From assembly GCA_020881915.1 (NCBI GenBank), contig JAJFPB010000006.1:3224001-3288000 (forward strand): DNA of 64,000 nucleotides, in the 5' to 3' direction. Position numbers and translations under genes: made by a program. Each line of letters begins with the position of its first letter. Position 1 is the stretch's first letter. This DNA comes from Paramyrothecium sp. XJ0827. Taxonomy: Eukaryota; Ascomycota; Sordariomycetes; Hypocreales; Stachybotryaceae. Shown here in pieces: positions 24,330-36,372 of the stretch. The notes beneath the pieces were generated by a model, which saw nothing but the letters and a program-made list of their open reading frames with translations, was not told where the DNA came from and did not search any database.

Positions 24330-25515
24330 CTAGGACACCTTCTTCTCATGGGCTCTCTTGGAATCCCCAGCAACCACAGTGCCGTCTTCCAAGACTCTTT
24401 CTGTTGACCGCACGTAGGCGAGAATGAGCGGATACGCAATGTCACAGGCGAGCGTAGTGCCAATGATGATAATCGACAAAGGGTGGAAGAGATAACCGTG
24501 AGCTTCTGGCCAGTGCCACCACAATACCAAACTTGACCCGGGGAGACCCATCTGAGTTCCGACAAAACGAAAGAACCTGGTAATAGGCGCCATCAATTGT
24601 CAGCAAAGGAGCCACACCAACAATCACAGATCTTCTATCCATCTCGGCCTTCGCCGTTAACTGGGCCTGCCCTTGCACAGCATAATCACCACTGCCAAGA
24701 AGCTCGCGATCAAGGTCTGGCTGCCCATGTTGGCAGGCTATCAATGAACCACAGCCACCTCAACCGGATTGCTGGGTCGTCACAATCCTGAATTGTGCAG
24801 GTTTGCGAAGCTCACAGTGCCATTTACTCCAGCGGATGAAGACACACCCCGTGCGAAAAAAGCGATGCGAATTGTGGCAGCAGCAGATCCTTGTACCTGA
24901 TAGATGCATGAGAACTGAAGGAGATTTGGGAACCCACCAGATTGCATAGCTTTGGCCTCCGGAATGTCCTCTCTGTAGGAGCATGGCGAGTGCGGCTACG
25001 CTGAAGGCCGCCTGCGCGAAGCCGGCCGACCACCAGGCCAGCTCCGTTGTATCGCGCGCGTCAAGGCCTTTCCAGGATTTCCCCCACTTGAGGCCGTGAC
25101 CGCGGTGCGGTTCCGCCAACCACCAGGTGGCGAAGTAGGCGTTGCCTGCCACGCCCAACAGAAAGACTGCCCCGAGGATGAGGCTGAAGTTCCTCGCTAC
25201 AAGAGGCGCACCGGCAAAGGAATGAGGCACGGCGCGGTACGTGGCATAGAGCACGGCCATGTCGAGCAGCAGCCACAGCAGGAAGCCGGTCTTTTCGAGC
25301 GCCGACGTCGAGACGTACAGCGCGTAGACGACTTCCCAGGCAATATTCAGGCCGAGCGGGATGAGCGGCACCGGCGTGTCGCGCGTAGACAGGGAACGGA
25401 GCGTCATGAGGGCGTAGGCGACGAGCCAACCGCCAACCCCGACGCCAAGACAAGCCGTGGAGGCCGGCACGAGCCACCACGGCGCTCCGGGGGGCGGTAT
25501 GTCCGTGAAGCCCAT
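24330..25515 (-). CDS. Pyr4/PaxB-family integral membrane terpene cyclase
   Basis: Two exons on minus (25515-24938 and 24576-24330) joined over a 361-nt intron with donor GTGGGT, acceptor ACCAG and a CTGAC branch site near 24602. Phases close to 274 aa. About seven hydrophobic helices start at residue 14. The two acidic residues that define this family are in place: Glu61 in NIAWEVVYAL and Asp238 in ACDIAYPL, corresponding to Pyr4 Glu63 and Asp218. The junction reads AIW-FFRFVGT, matching the conserved (W)F-RF-GT stretch of homologues. The family protonates epoxidised or unsaturated prenyl chains to form meroterpenoids or indole diterpenes in the ER membrane. No prenyltransferase, FAD epoxidase or GGPP synthase lies nearby, so the substrate is unknown. 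The intron is far longer than others here, so an extra exon cannot be excluded. Confidence 0.82.
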
Positions 25516-26161
25516 GGCGGAGATTGAAGCGCGCTGAGTGTTGGGGATTGTTGCGATGTGATTAAGTTTACAAGATTCGCTGTTGGATGCAGTGTCATGT
25601 TGAGAAAATGAAAGCAAACCCGTAGCTGTGATCCCAGAGACATCTTAGTCACCCGATGTAAGCCGTCTGTAAAGGGCACGTTCGGCTCGCTTCCGGTTTC
25701 GAGTTCGAATTCGGGTTCCTGCCGGACGTCTGCTCCTGTTCTTGCAGCTTTGCCAGCAACGCTCATCGTTGAAGTCATGAACTATCAAATTTGAAAAGAT
25801 AGGGACGTTTCATGCTCAATAGCTTTTCTGATACTGACTTAGACAAGCGCGCACTATGCTTGCTACTACACGAGACGGTCACTATGAGGCTAGAAGCAAG
25901 CGATAAGTGGATGGTTTCTTTCTCTCCTGTATTTCCAGTTCTTGCGTGAACGGGTGTTCTTTCAGGACTCAGCTAGCCGGTTTCACCTATGTGTTCTTCT
26001 TAAATGTTGAAAATGCTGTAGACCATAGTTCGTTGGCGTCCTCGAGTTACATGAACCTGACAATCATGGCGCCTCCCGACTTGGCTCCCCCCCAGCTCAG
26101 TAAAAGCCCATGACGATTAAAACAGTTGCTTTAAGCTAAACGGCTTCCTTCGTCAACTTTG
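25516..26161. other. Intergenic region
   Basis: Lies between two minus-strand genes: promoter of the terpene cyclase on the left, 3' end of the nucleotidyltransferase-like gene on the right. No gene is seen. Confidence 0.5.
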
Positions 26162-27294
26162 CTAGACATCATCTTCAGGAACCCTGGCCGCCTGGAGGTA
26201 TCTTATAAGCATAGCAGGACTGAGCGCCAACGCCGTCAACTCTGCTTCGAGTTTTTCAGGAGGACTGGTTGCGATACACTTGCGGATAGCGGTAGAGCTT
26301 GGCGCTACCTCTGGACGTGCTTCATTGTGACAAGGCACGAAGCGAATGTATCCTCTTGGTTGTTTCAGCTCGCGGCAGACCCAAGCAGCTTTAATGGCCG
26401 CGTGTGCGTGAGCAACCGCCTCTTCAACGGCTGGCATCCATCAGCACTACCCTGTCAACGGAGATAATGGTATGAACCTTTCTTGGACTCGCCGCGTAAC
26501 TTGCCCCAGATCACACGTTCCACCTTCGAGGGGTTGTATCTGAGACCGACCCAGGGCGCACAACCGGGCAGCTGCCGCATGGAGTACGGATATCTGAAGT
26601 CTACGGGCCGAGAGATGTCGCTAGTTATGACATCCACGCACCCCCATGAAGACGGGTCGTACAGCGCCTTGTAGCCAATATAGTCGGGCCCACCCAGGAA
26701 GATGAACTTGAGGTCGATTCCGTCTGCCTCGACTTTAGCCTCTAGTCGTTGACGGAAATCGTGCCATGACTGTTCGGAGCGATCGTAGACCCAAGCCCAG
26801 CTCTTGGAGAGGCCAGAGCTGTTCCACAGGGTCACCCTCTGCTCTTTGCTCAGAACAACGGGGCCCTCCTCTGCGCTCGTCTTGAGCTGGAGTCTGGAGT
26901 CATCAGTCGGGATGACGATCGCAGCGGTAATATTGAGGTCTGCGCCGGCGTTCAGGTATACGAAGGAGAGGAGATCCAGGTGGCCCCTATGAGGCGGGTT
27001 GAAGGTGCCCGGGAAGAGCAGGATGCGGTTCACGACTCGCTGGTGCAACAGAGGCGGACTGCTTGCATCCTCGGGCTCGAAAGGACGGCAACTTGCAGTG
27101 GCGGGGGCGCCGCCTTCGAAGTGGATGGATTCCACGTAGTCCGCCAAGCGACGCATCGTGGCTCTTTTGCTTGACGGGATGAGAAGTCGAAGTGGAGAGG
27201 CAAAGCAGTTGGAAAAGTTATCTTGACCAATTTGTGTGACTGCCAGGTGTTCTTCCTTCGTTTGCCAGGAGGAGCTGCAGCTGGCAGGTTCCAT
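26162..27294 (-). CDS. NMNAT/cytidylyltransferase-like nucleotidyltransferase
   Basis: Exon 1 is 27294-26478 and exon 2 26430-26162, with a 47-nt intron (weak donor GTTCAT, acceptor TGCCAG, GCTGAT branch). Phases close to 361 aa. The nucleotidyltransferase alpha/beta fold is shown by FPGTFNPPHRGH (94-105; phosphate-binding HXGH) near its start and SSTAIR (317-322; the ISSTXXR-type motif) near its end, in the spacing of nicotinamide-mononucleotide adenylyltransferase-like proteins. It therefore probably transfers a nucleotidyl group from NTP onto a phosphorylated substrate; whether that is NMN is not shown. Met47 (ATG at 27156, before RRLADYVES) is an equally good start and gives 315 aa, because residues 1-46 carry no domain signal. 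The weak donor makes the splice junction less certain than the family call. Confidence 0.8.
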
Positions 27295-30200
27295 GCTGAA
27301 TACTTTCCTTGCCGTATCTGCCTTACATCATGTACAACTTCACCTTGCCAGCTGTCAGATTAGCGGGTGTCCAGCCCTTTTTGATGTCTAACTTATCGCT
27401 CGGCCAAATTCACTACTGCGAAATGCCCGACAGCATAGTGACTGGCAATTGCAGAGTTAAGTTAATCCTCAACGTGATACTGGTTGCAGGTGATGTCCCG
27501 GGGGATAAGATGCGTTTCACTTTGTGAACTTGTTATCCCATCCAGTACATAGTCCAAGCGAATGAGTTGTTGAATCATAATGAATGATTATCGTATAGAA
27601 TATCTAGGGTTTGATCAAGGTCACTGGTCGAGATGAAAGTTAGGATTCAACGTCGAACATACTCTTGGCTGAGATGAATGTCGTATTATCACATATAAAA
27701 CACACACTACCACCCTCCAAGTTCACAATCATTGGTAAATGTCGCGTCGGGCACCTTATCGGCCCCGAAACCGACGAGTGTGTGTTGCGCAACAATCATG
27801 TTTACATGCTCTCGTCTGTACAATCAATACCTTACGGGGCTACGAACCAGGCCATAGTCTTTGTTTCTACCTTCAGCCGAGTTAAATATTGGCTCAGATG
27901 GAGTCATAGCGGACTTGTTGGTCATGAATGACATTTTAGGGCTGCGTAGAGATGCAAGATCTTAGTACTCCTGTAGGTGCTCGAAGCAGCCGCTAGCTTC
28001 GCTGCCGTGGTAAAAATGATGTCCATCAAGCAATCAGGCTTATTTTTGATCAAATATAATAACATGACACAGTGATTCTCTCCCCACAGATATTCAATCA
28101 TAATGTACGTTTACCGAATACATGCAACATCAAGAGGTTGAACCGATGCAGCCCTTTGCGCTGCTTGATGGTACATGTCTAGGGTAGGACATACTTTTCC
28201 TGGGATGACGGGTATTACGCATGACTGGGACGTCGTTGGACAAGCCGTTGAACGAATCCACCAATAGAGATCAATACATCTATTCTCAGCCCTGTAGAAC
28301 TCAATCCAGGCACACGAGACACGAAAACGGATGGCAAGTGACCGGCTGGTGCAGGCCAGCAGGAGACGAAAGACAAACCTTGACACGCTACGTGGTGAAC
28401 CACTTGACCCAAAAGAAAAGTCACGTACGCGGCATCTTCCCCGAAACCTTTCGTCCCCCATTTCGCTTCCCATGTGATCTTACCGCCTTGGTGCATCTGC
28501 AGGTGCGCTGGCAGACGTTCAGCAGTGCATGGCATGGCGCCACGCATCGAGAATGAGGGGAGGAGGCACAAGGGCCCTCCCCCCCGGTCCCCGCCCTTTG
28601 CGTCCCCCAACTTCCCGTCTGCATGCTGCTGACCGCCCCCAACGGGTGGTGAGGGGGCCCCGGGATGAGCGACAAAAAATAAAAAGACGGTGATTACCGG
28701 TGCGAGCTGGTTGGAGTAGCACGCGGGCTTTGGACTTGCTGGCTGGCTGGAAGAGATCGGAGCCATCAGGGTCTCATGCAGCTGCCTTACAAGCTACATG
28801 GCATTGGGGGAACTCGCGAACAAGCCGAAAGCGGTGAGAAAAGTCTTGGATCGCAAAATGTGTCATGGTTTTTGTCGCGCTTGAGGACCGTGATGGAGGG
28901 GCCGATCAATTCCGGGTCAGATGGGAGCTGGGAGCTGGGAGATGGGGGAGCGAAGTGGCTGTTGCTCGTTCGGGAGACGGGCCCTGAACATCATCATGAC
29001 GCCCACGCTCTAGCGGGGATGGAGCAGAGCACATCATTGCCGTCATGGTCTGGTCACAGCGGCGCCGACGGGGCCTGAGCCGTGCAGAGTCCTCGTGTGA
29101 TTCGCTCTTTGCCGCATCCGACTCGAGCCTGTTGGCTGGAAATCCTAGGGCTCCAGGCCGGGCCTGGGGTGGCAGCAGATCCTCAGACAGAGAGGGCCCT
29201 AGCTCTTGGTGTGCGAATCATCGGCCGACAGGATTTGGAGCTTGGGGCAGCGGCGTGCCGAAGAGGGAAGTTTGTCCTCTTTTCGTCCATGTGAAGGTCT
29301 CCCGATGGCGCGCGACACCGACTCTGCTATTTTGTCCCCTCTGTCTCTTCTTCCTTTATCTTGCAGGTCGAGCTCTGCTGCATGATGATAAGCTCGGCGT
29401 TGGCGGAACTGCTGCTGCCCGTACCCACTTTACCCCGACCATGGGAAACAGAAAAAAAAAAAAGAACCCAGCCATCCCTTTCCGGCGTTCGGGTGATGCA
29501 CGGCTTGATGCTTTAAGTTGCGGTACGGTGCGGTGCGGTAGGGGAAAGAGGAACACGGTTGAAACTGTACGTCAATTGTGCTCGGTCGAGTAGAAAGCAG
29601 CACCTGTGATCCTTGTGAGCGAATTGCCGTGCCTGCGTCGAGCGCAAAACGTCTCAATTGCACAGAAAGGAGATTTCTCGTCAACGGGTGCTGGCTGGGA
29701 CATTTATCTTGGTCCCTGAATTTTTTGCTCCCCCCGGTCTCGCCATGTCTCATTCCAGTCCCCATCTCCAGCGCTAGGGTAAAAGCCACTGAGGAGCCGG
29801 GTCGCCGTCATCCCTGCTCGTGTTCCTGTGTTCCTGCAAGCTTCGGCTGTCATCCGCCCTGTCCCATTTTTTTCTTCTTCTCCGTCTCTCGTCCCACCGG
29901 CGGAAGAGAAGCGAGACGAAGGGAGGATAAGAGCCAGAGAGAAAGAGGAAGCGAAAAAGATACCAAAAGCTGGCCGAGTCGGCTTGCGCATCGAGGTGGC
30001 CGAAACAGGAGTTCTTCCTTGCAAACGTCTCCCAAGCTTCTCTAGCTCCCTCCCCTTTTTTCTCTCTCCCTTTTCCCTTTCGCTTGCTGAAGACGTTGGT
30101 CACCAAGCTTGGCTTTCGTTTTCTAGCCCCAAACAAACCCGCCACGCACGAGTCCACGGACCCCGGTTCCCGCCAACGAGCGAACGCGCCAAAGTCACAA

Positions 30201-30836
30201 TCCCACCAAACCCCGGTCTTTGGAGAATGGTAAACAGGGAAGCGACCAAAAACGTAGCGACCAGCCGGGGAATAATTTGCCTTTTTTAGCTGCCTTTACC
30301 TTACCTTGCCTTGCCTTGGGAAAAAAAAGGTTGGGGAAAGAAACGGCGAAAAAATTCCAGAGGCACCGCAGCGAGAGCTTCATCTGACTTGATCTTGTAC
30401 AACCTCACTTTTCCTTCCCCCGTGTCCCTGTTACTTCCGACCCCGTCGCCATCTGTACTCGTCGCGAGCTCTGCCTGTCGTACATCGTTTGTTTGCGCCT
30501 CGCTGCATTAGCCTCACGTGCTGCTTTTTTCTCTTGTTCGTTCCTTGCGCTTGCGCGCTCGCGCGACACACAGCTCCAGGTCGAGCTGTTGTGCACACGA
30601 GGGAAAAAGACGAAGATCAAGCAAGCTCTGCGCCCGCCATTCTTGCGCCCTTGCTACTGACCTGACCTGACCCCCGTGCGCAAAGCGAGCCAAAGGGGAA
30701 AAAACAGAAGGAAAAATCATTTCCAAAAAATTAAAGGCGAACCCGCCTGAGGCTGAGACTTGAGACGTGGTTGGATCTGCGCTTCGTCATTCACCGGCTC
30801 GGAATTTCCGGGCTAAACCGAAAACTGAGCGAGAAA
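27295..30836. other. Intergenic region and long RXT3 leader
   Basis: No gene is supported over 3.5 kb. The left part (about 27500-28130) is AT-richer. The right part, from about 29800, is made of long pyrimidine- and purine-rich blocks typical of a fungal promoter and 5' leader, and very likely belongs to the RXT3 transcript. The 183-codon frame at 28215-28766 (minus) begins with ATG but has no recognisable feature. Confidence 0.4.
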
Positions 30837-31247
30837 ATGGATCCCAGGCCATCGCCAGCTCCTGCACCAGGGCCAGGGCCGCCCTACTCCAACGCCAACA
30901 ACTCCCGAGCATCTCCTTTCTCGACATCGTCTGCAGCCTCCGTCACGGCCGCGCCCTCGCAAACGCCGCCCTTTGCCCATGCTGCGGCACCCCATCACAA
31001 CCACGGCCACCACCACCGAACACCCTCCGACACGTCCTTTTTCCCGCCCGCTTCCCGTCTGCCGCACGCCGACGCTGCACATTCGCGCAATCACAGCACC
31101 TCGTCGCTGCCCTCGGCCAGGGAGCTGAGCCGCGGAATGCCGCCGCCGCCGACCTCGCCACCCCAACCGGGGTCGCAACCGCCGCATCACCATCTTCACC
31201 ACCACCACCACCAACAACACCACCACCACCAGCAACCCCAGCCGCCT

Positions 31248-31278
<31 letters not shown>

Positions 31279-31289
31279 CCCAGCCGCCT

Positions 31290-31320
<31 letters not shown>

Positions 31321-34300
31321 CTCCACCCGCGCACAGCTTAGGCGGATATGGCCCACTGCCGCCGCGCCCTCCCCCCCTCGCCGTTGGTCCTCCTACAGCC
31401 TTCCCCTCCGGCCGTGAGCTACCTGCCCTGAGCTCCATCACGCGTTCGGGTAGCGGTGCCAGCGGCGGGAGCTCCATGTCGATATCGTCGATGCTTGGAG
31501 GCCCGCCGGCTTCACGAGACTCACAGCCCCCACCCGCTCAGCACTACACTCCTCACACTGCTGCTCCCGGCTCGGGTGCGCCATATGCGCCCTCTGTCCA
31601 GGCTTCTCCTCAAATCTCCTCAGCTTCATCAGAATACCCTGGATTCCGACGACCGCATACCCCAGACCATTCCCGACCGTACGACCCTCGAGCGCCTCCT
31701 ACCGCCGCATCACCCCACGGTCAATACTCGACGACTCCCGAGGTGCAGCGCTACGGCACGCCCCAAGCGTACCACTCGCGACATCCTTCTGCGTCTGCCG
31801 ATTCCGCCCGAGATCCCGGTCGTGCATCCGTTGGCCCGCCGCCCCGACCGAGCAGCCAGCCGAAGTCATATCCCGGAGGGCCACCTCGGCCGATGGAGGT
31901 TGGCAGAGGGCCATCGCAAGATGAACTGTACGGACGACGGGAAGATATAGGCCGGCCTGCGCCCGGAATGGAATACAATCCCGAAAGGACGGGCCTTCGA
32001 CAATATCCATTTGACGATCGGTATAGGGTTGAGCGCGAAAGACAGGGTGAATTGGAGAGGGAACGTGAGAAGAGGGATCGGGCTTATTCCGGCAGCGATT
32101 CTGGTCGGCACCACCTTCCTCCCCACGAATTAGGACATCGCGAACCTCCACGAAACCAGCCCCCATCGTATAGTCATCCACCGGACGAACGCGACCGCCG
32201 TGACAGCCGGGAGACACACTGGGGGCGACAGGGGCCAGAGCCTAACTATCGACCGCCGCTGGATCACCAACGTGGCCATCCAGGTTATCCACCGTCCAAC
32301 TACCCCCCTCATGGCTCCCCTTATCAGACAGCACCTTTCGAACGATACCCACCCGCGTCTCATCCGCCGCCGCCGCAAGGCGCAACCAGCGCCGTGGCGC
32401 CACCGTACGGCTCACCCGAGCGCGCCGGCATGGGGCAACATGCTTCGCAGCCAGCTAAGCAACCTTCAAATCGACTCCGCCCCGGCGAGGAGGGACCCCC
32501 ACCACCATCGATCGCTTACGGCGGACCTGCGCCGTTTGATGCTCACAGAGGTCGACCTGGCGATGAGCCTGTCGGCCCGGGCAGCCTGCAGCGGAACAAC
32601 CTGCTCGCCGTTCAGGATATTAACCGCAAGGGACGCATATCCCCGCTGCCGCAGGCAGTACAAGGTGCGCAGCCGCAGCAGCCAGGCCCCGCCGCCGAGC
32701 CTGGCATTAAGAGCGAGTTCGGACGGATGTTTGCCGGCATTGGCAGCGGCGTGAGTGCCATCGGCGTTTCGAGCCCCATCACGTCCGGGGCGCAAATGCC
32801 ATTCACAAACGCAACGCTCACGAAGCGTGAAGACACCGACGCCGCCGCGCCTGATTCGGGAACAGATGGTCCTAAGGCAACAAAGAGTAGGAGAAGGAAG
32901 CTAAAGGACTCAGATGGCCAAGGAGATGATGATAGCTCAGGAAGGGCGACGCCAAGCGGTAAGGCGAAGCGTGCAAAGGGTCCACAGCATCATCATCACC
33001 AGTAAGTTTCCATTGCGTATTTGGTTCGCAAACCACTGACACATCATGCAGCCACCATCACCACCACCACCATCCTCCCCCTGATAGCGTTTCCTCAGCC
33101 GCTATGGGCATCGCATCCTTCAAGAACTTCAAGAACGGGACTCCTGCAGCCTCACCAACGGAAAAGACCGTGCCTGTTCCCCATCACCATCATCACCATC
33201 ACGGCGCACGGGGTGTGCACCCTCCGCACGCCCCGCCCGTGAAGCCGATAGCTCAAAGTCAGGCCACGGCTATCCCCCCGAAACCGAAGACTAGGATCTC
33301 GTCAAAAGCCGCAATCGACGCAGTTGCCCACCGCCCGCGACATCACCTTGGCGACTTTATTTACGAGCCTGGACTAACGACTGCACGATTACTTCCGAAC
33401 AACCGGACACATCGTGGATTTGCTTCAAATCCAAAGCCCTTACCCTGGGACGTAATTCGTGGCAACGAAAACTGTACCCTGACGGTTAAGGTCCCACGTG
33501 TCCACCTGACTTCCAAGTCTCGCGAGGAGATCACAGCAAGAGGGTTCCTGTGGGGAACTGACGTCTACACTGACGACTCTGACGTTGTGGCCGCCTGCAT
33601 CCACGGGGGCTGGATCAAGGGCGAATGGGCTCAGGACATCGACGCTACGATGCTGGAACCCGAATCGGCTGTCAATGGGAACGAGACAAAACGTCGAAGG
33701 GGTAAGAACCAAGCGGCAGGATCGGTTAACCTTGAGTCAGAGGAGCTCATTGCCTCACCTCCGTCATCCGGTCCAATGCCCATTCCCACCAACCGCGATC
33801 TGCATGTCAATGTTCTCATCCTGCCTCGATTAATCAAGTACTCATCAGTCACACGATATGGCATCACAAGCCGCGAGTTTGGAGGAGAGTTTGGCGGGCG
33901 CCACGTTGTCCACGACGGAATTAGTTATATGATCACGAGCGTCCGATGGGTGGCGAATGGAGCCCAGCCGCAGGCCAGGTTGCGCGGCAAGGCTCGCCGC
34001 GAACGCATGCGCAAGGCCATGAAGGAAATCAAGGGAAGCCTGAGCAACATTAACGGCGCCGAGAGGGAGCAGGAGATGGAGCGCATGAACCGTCTGAGGA
34101 GCGAGATCACGGGCAACTGGTGGAAGAAGAACACGCCTGACGCCAGTGGCGACAAGGACAAGACCGAGCGTCAACCCAGTGAGGGTGACAAGGAGAACCG
34201 CACCACAGACGAGAAGAGCCCGAAGCAGCCCCTTGAGAAGGCGGAGGTCCGCGAGCAGGATGCCGAGATGAAAGATGTAGAAGACAGCGCTCAGAAAGCC

Positions 34301-34321
34301 GAGGTTGAGGCTGGGAAATGA
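30837..34321 (+). CDS. rxt3: RXT3 subunit of the Rpd3L histone deacetylase complex
   Basis: Two exons, 30837-33001 and 33052-34321, around a 50-nt intron (GTAAGT ... CATGCAG, CACTGAC branch). Phases close to 1144 aa. The first ~720 residues are disordered: Pro-, His-, Gln-, Ser- and charge-rich, with a perfectly duplicated 42-nt Gln/Pro unit and an Arg/Glu-rich stretch (VERERQGELERERE). The RXT3 domain occupies roughly 800-1000, with GDFIYEPGL, an LWGTDVYTDDSDVV stretch, IHGGWIKG and FGGRHVVHDG. The tail is an Arg/Glu/Lys-rich coiled segment (RRERMRKAMKEIKG) and an acidic end. The yeast homologue is a nuclear Rpd3L subunit with a repressive role. ATG 30837 (context AAAATGG) is preferred over the in-frame ATG at 30771. 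It converges on SDHAF4. The family call is firm. Confidence 0.9.
31233..31316 (+). repeat. Perfect tandem duplication of a 42-nt Gln/Pro-coding unit
   Basis: Two identical 42-nt copies (31233-31274 and 31275-31316), each coding for QPQPP followed by nine Gln (CAG x9), lie within the disordered N-terminal region of RXT3. The nucleotide identity suggests a recent slippage or unequal exchange, and copy number may vary between strains. Confidence 0.9.
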
Positions 34322-34805
34322 GGACCCGGATCACGAATATAATCCGACATTCCAGAGGGATTTATGGAATTGCTATTTGCGAAGCAAAAGGCCATATGGG
34401 GTTATTTGGTAGACATGGGCTGTATATGAACCACAGGTTGAAGGAGAGGGAAACGCATTGTTGAAATACCCATTTGATGCTACACTCTTCTCATCCGCTA
34501 TAGTATACATAACTATTGTACATGGTTTTAACCAGATTCGTTGTTCGTTGTTCATTGAAGTTTGATGTACAGTGTGATTTTGCTCTTTGAATCAGCTCTT
34601 GCTGAGGCGTTGTTGACCAGAACAGACCCCGAAGCCAGATCCGGCCGAAGCCAATGTCGTGAGGGAACAGGTTTCCTAGCCGTGGTGTCTATTTCTGGAC
34701 TTCGGCTGTTGTTCTCGAGTATTCGGATGCAGCCATCAAACCAGATAAAACCGCTGGGGCAAACTGCTTGCCCCATGGCATCGCGAGCTCCTCACAGCTC
34801 GTTCC
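34322..34805. other. Intergenic region between convergent genes
   Basis: AT-richer sequence shared by the 3' ends of RXT3 (+) and SDHAF4 (-). No gene is seen. Confidence 0.5.
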
Positions 34806-35171
34806 TCAGAAATCCGTGACCCTCCCGTTGAAGCTGTAGTCGCCGCTGGCGCCCCACCGCAGAGGCTCCCTCTTCGGCCCGCCGACCTCGCCGGTCTTGG
34901 GGTTCTTGTCGCCCTCGAACTCCGGGGGCGAGCCGCGGTACAGGCCGCCCTCGGCGGCGACGTCGGCGAGGGGGGGCTTCTGCTCGGTCGCGGCGGACGC
35001 GAAGGCGGGCGACAGGGCGGCGGCGCGCTGGAGGCGCTCGAACTCGGCCTGCTCCTCGGCGGACAGCCTGGGCGGCGAGGGGCCTTGCTGGAAGGGCGAC
35101 GAGGAGGATGAGTAGGGGCGGACGCTCGCCAGGGCGCGGCGGGGGAGGATGGATCTTGAGAGGCGTAGCAT
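34806..35171 (-). CDS. sdhaf4: Succinate dehydrogenase assembly factor 4 (mitochondrial)
   Basis: Intronless 121-aa protein. ATG 35171 is chosen because it begins an amphipathic, Arg-rich mitochondrial presequence (MLRLSRSILPRRALASVRPYSS); the open frame continues 50 codons upstream without a start that fits better. The C-terminus carries the DUF1674/SDHAF4 signature: GDKNPKTGEVGGPKREP, then a Trp/Gly/Asp stretch ending in NGRVTDF. The family (Sdh8 in yeast) binds flavinated Sdh1 in the matrix before assembly with Sdh2 and protects it from oxidative damage. The middle portion (Ala/Pro/Glu-rich) is variable, as in homologues. Length is normal for fungi. Confidence 0.9.
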   Translation of the reverse strand: MLRLSRSILPRRALASVRPYSSSSSPFQQGPSPPRLSAEEQAEFERLQRAAALSPAFASAATEQKPPLADVAAEGGLYRGSPPEFEGDKNPKTGEVGGPKREPLRWGASGDYSFNGRVTDF

Positions 35172-36372
35172 TTTGGGAGGGTTGTGATTGATCGAGCTTG
35201 GTGGATTGGCAGTTGCGGCAGAGCAGAGGAAGAGTGTCGAGAGATTGTTTGGAGACCGAAAATGGGAACTTTTACGGGAATTGCGGATCTGTTCGCCTCG
35301 GCTTCCTGCGATGACAGTCACAGCGAGGGCGGATTACCTCATCGGTTGCCACGGGGGAAAATTTAGGGGAATCTCGGAGCCGAGGCGGGGAGATACCGGT
35401 ACCTTAAAGTCAAGTGGGGCCAATGAATTGTAAGGGCGGCGAATCAACAGGAGCTCTCGCCAGACGACCATTGGAACTCAGTGAGGTTCATCAAGTCGGT
35501 GCAAAGTGAGAGAGCTTCGACAGGTAAATAGATTGTCAGTTCGAAGTCACGCTCGGGAGCAAGTAACGGGACGCTATGGTGGTCACATGTCTTTGACAAT
35601 GGCCATCGCCACGTAGAGACGTGGAAACTCTGTCAGCTCTATTCTGGTACTTCAGGTCGATTTCCTGAATCTATCACAAAACTTTGAGGGGGTTTGCAAC
35701 CGAATCTAGTTCCAGTGAGATCTGCTTGAAGAGTATGGCAGCAACTGTGGAAGTGGTGGACTGAGTCGGACGGTGATTCGTGCTTCAAGCGCGATCTACA
35801 AGTCCTTTTACATGAGATGAGCATTTGACTATTGGAATCGATCTGTAACGAGCTCTCATTGTCAAAAGTGCCCGGATGGGATTCGTTGCATACCAAGGGA
35901 ACACGCGTAACTTGAAGGAATGATACGGAAAATGCGATTTTCCTCAATGTCTTAGAAACGGATTTGCCAACAAAGCCGATGTAGAAAATGGCTTGGAAAT
36001 TCTAGGAGAAGGGTGATCCACGAAGCTGGTCAACACCCTTGGCTTACAACCAAGCGAAACCGCGCACATTGAATGCCCTGAGCGCTGACACCTGTTGGTT
36101 ATCCGTGATTACGAAGCGGGTCATGTCCAATTTCTCAATGCCAGTGGCTGTTGGTCCATTGCATGGTGTTGGCTGTTGGTGCCCTTTCGAGCTGCTTAAC
36201 CAAAATCAATTCCCAGTTTTGTGTTGATTACCTTGTGCACTCGACCGTGTCAGTTCCAACAGTAGCAATTGACAGCAATTCCCAACAACGCTGCAAGTCG
36301 CTCAAGTCACTCAACAAGGAGATACTATTTTCAAGATTATCTGGCCGACATCGCCATAACTTTCGCAGCCCA
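35172..36372. other. Intergenic region between divergent genes
   Basis: Divergent promoters of SDHAF4 (-) and the P450 (+). No frame with a real ATG start and a recognisable domain was found. Confidence 0.5.

Noticed and set aside
28215..28766. 183-codon minus frame starting with ATG
   Set aside because: No recognisable motif or splice structure, and overlapping frames of similar size in the same stretch.
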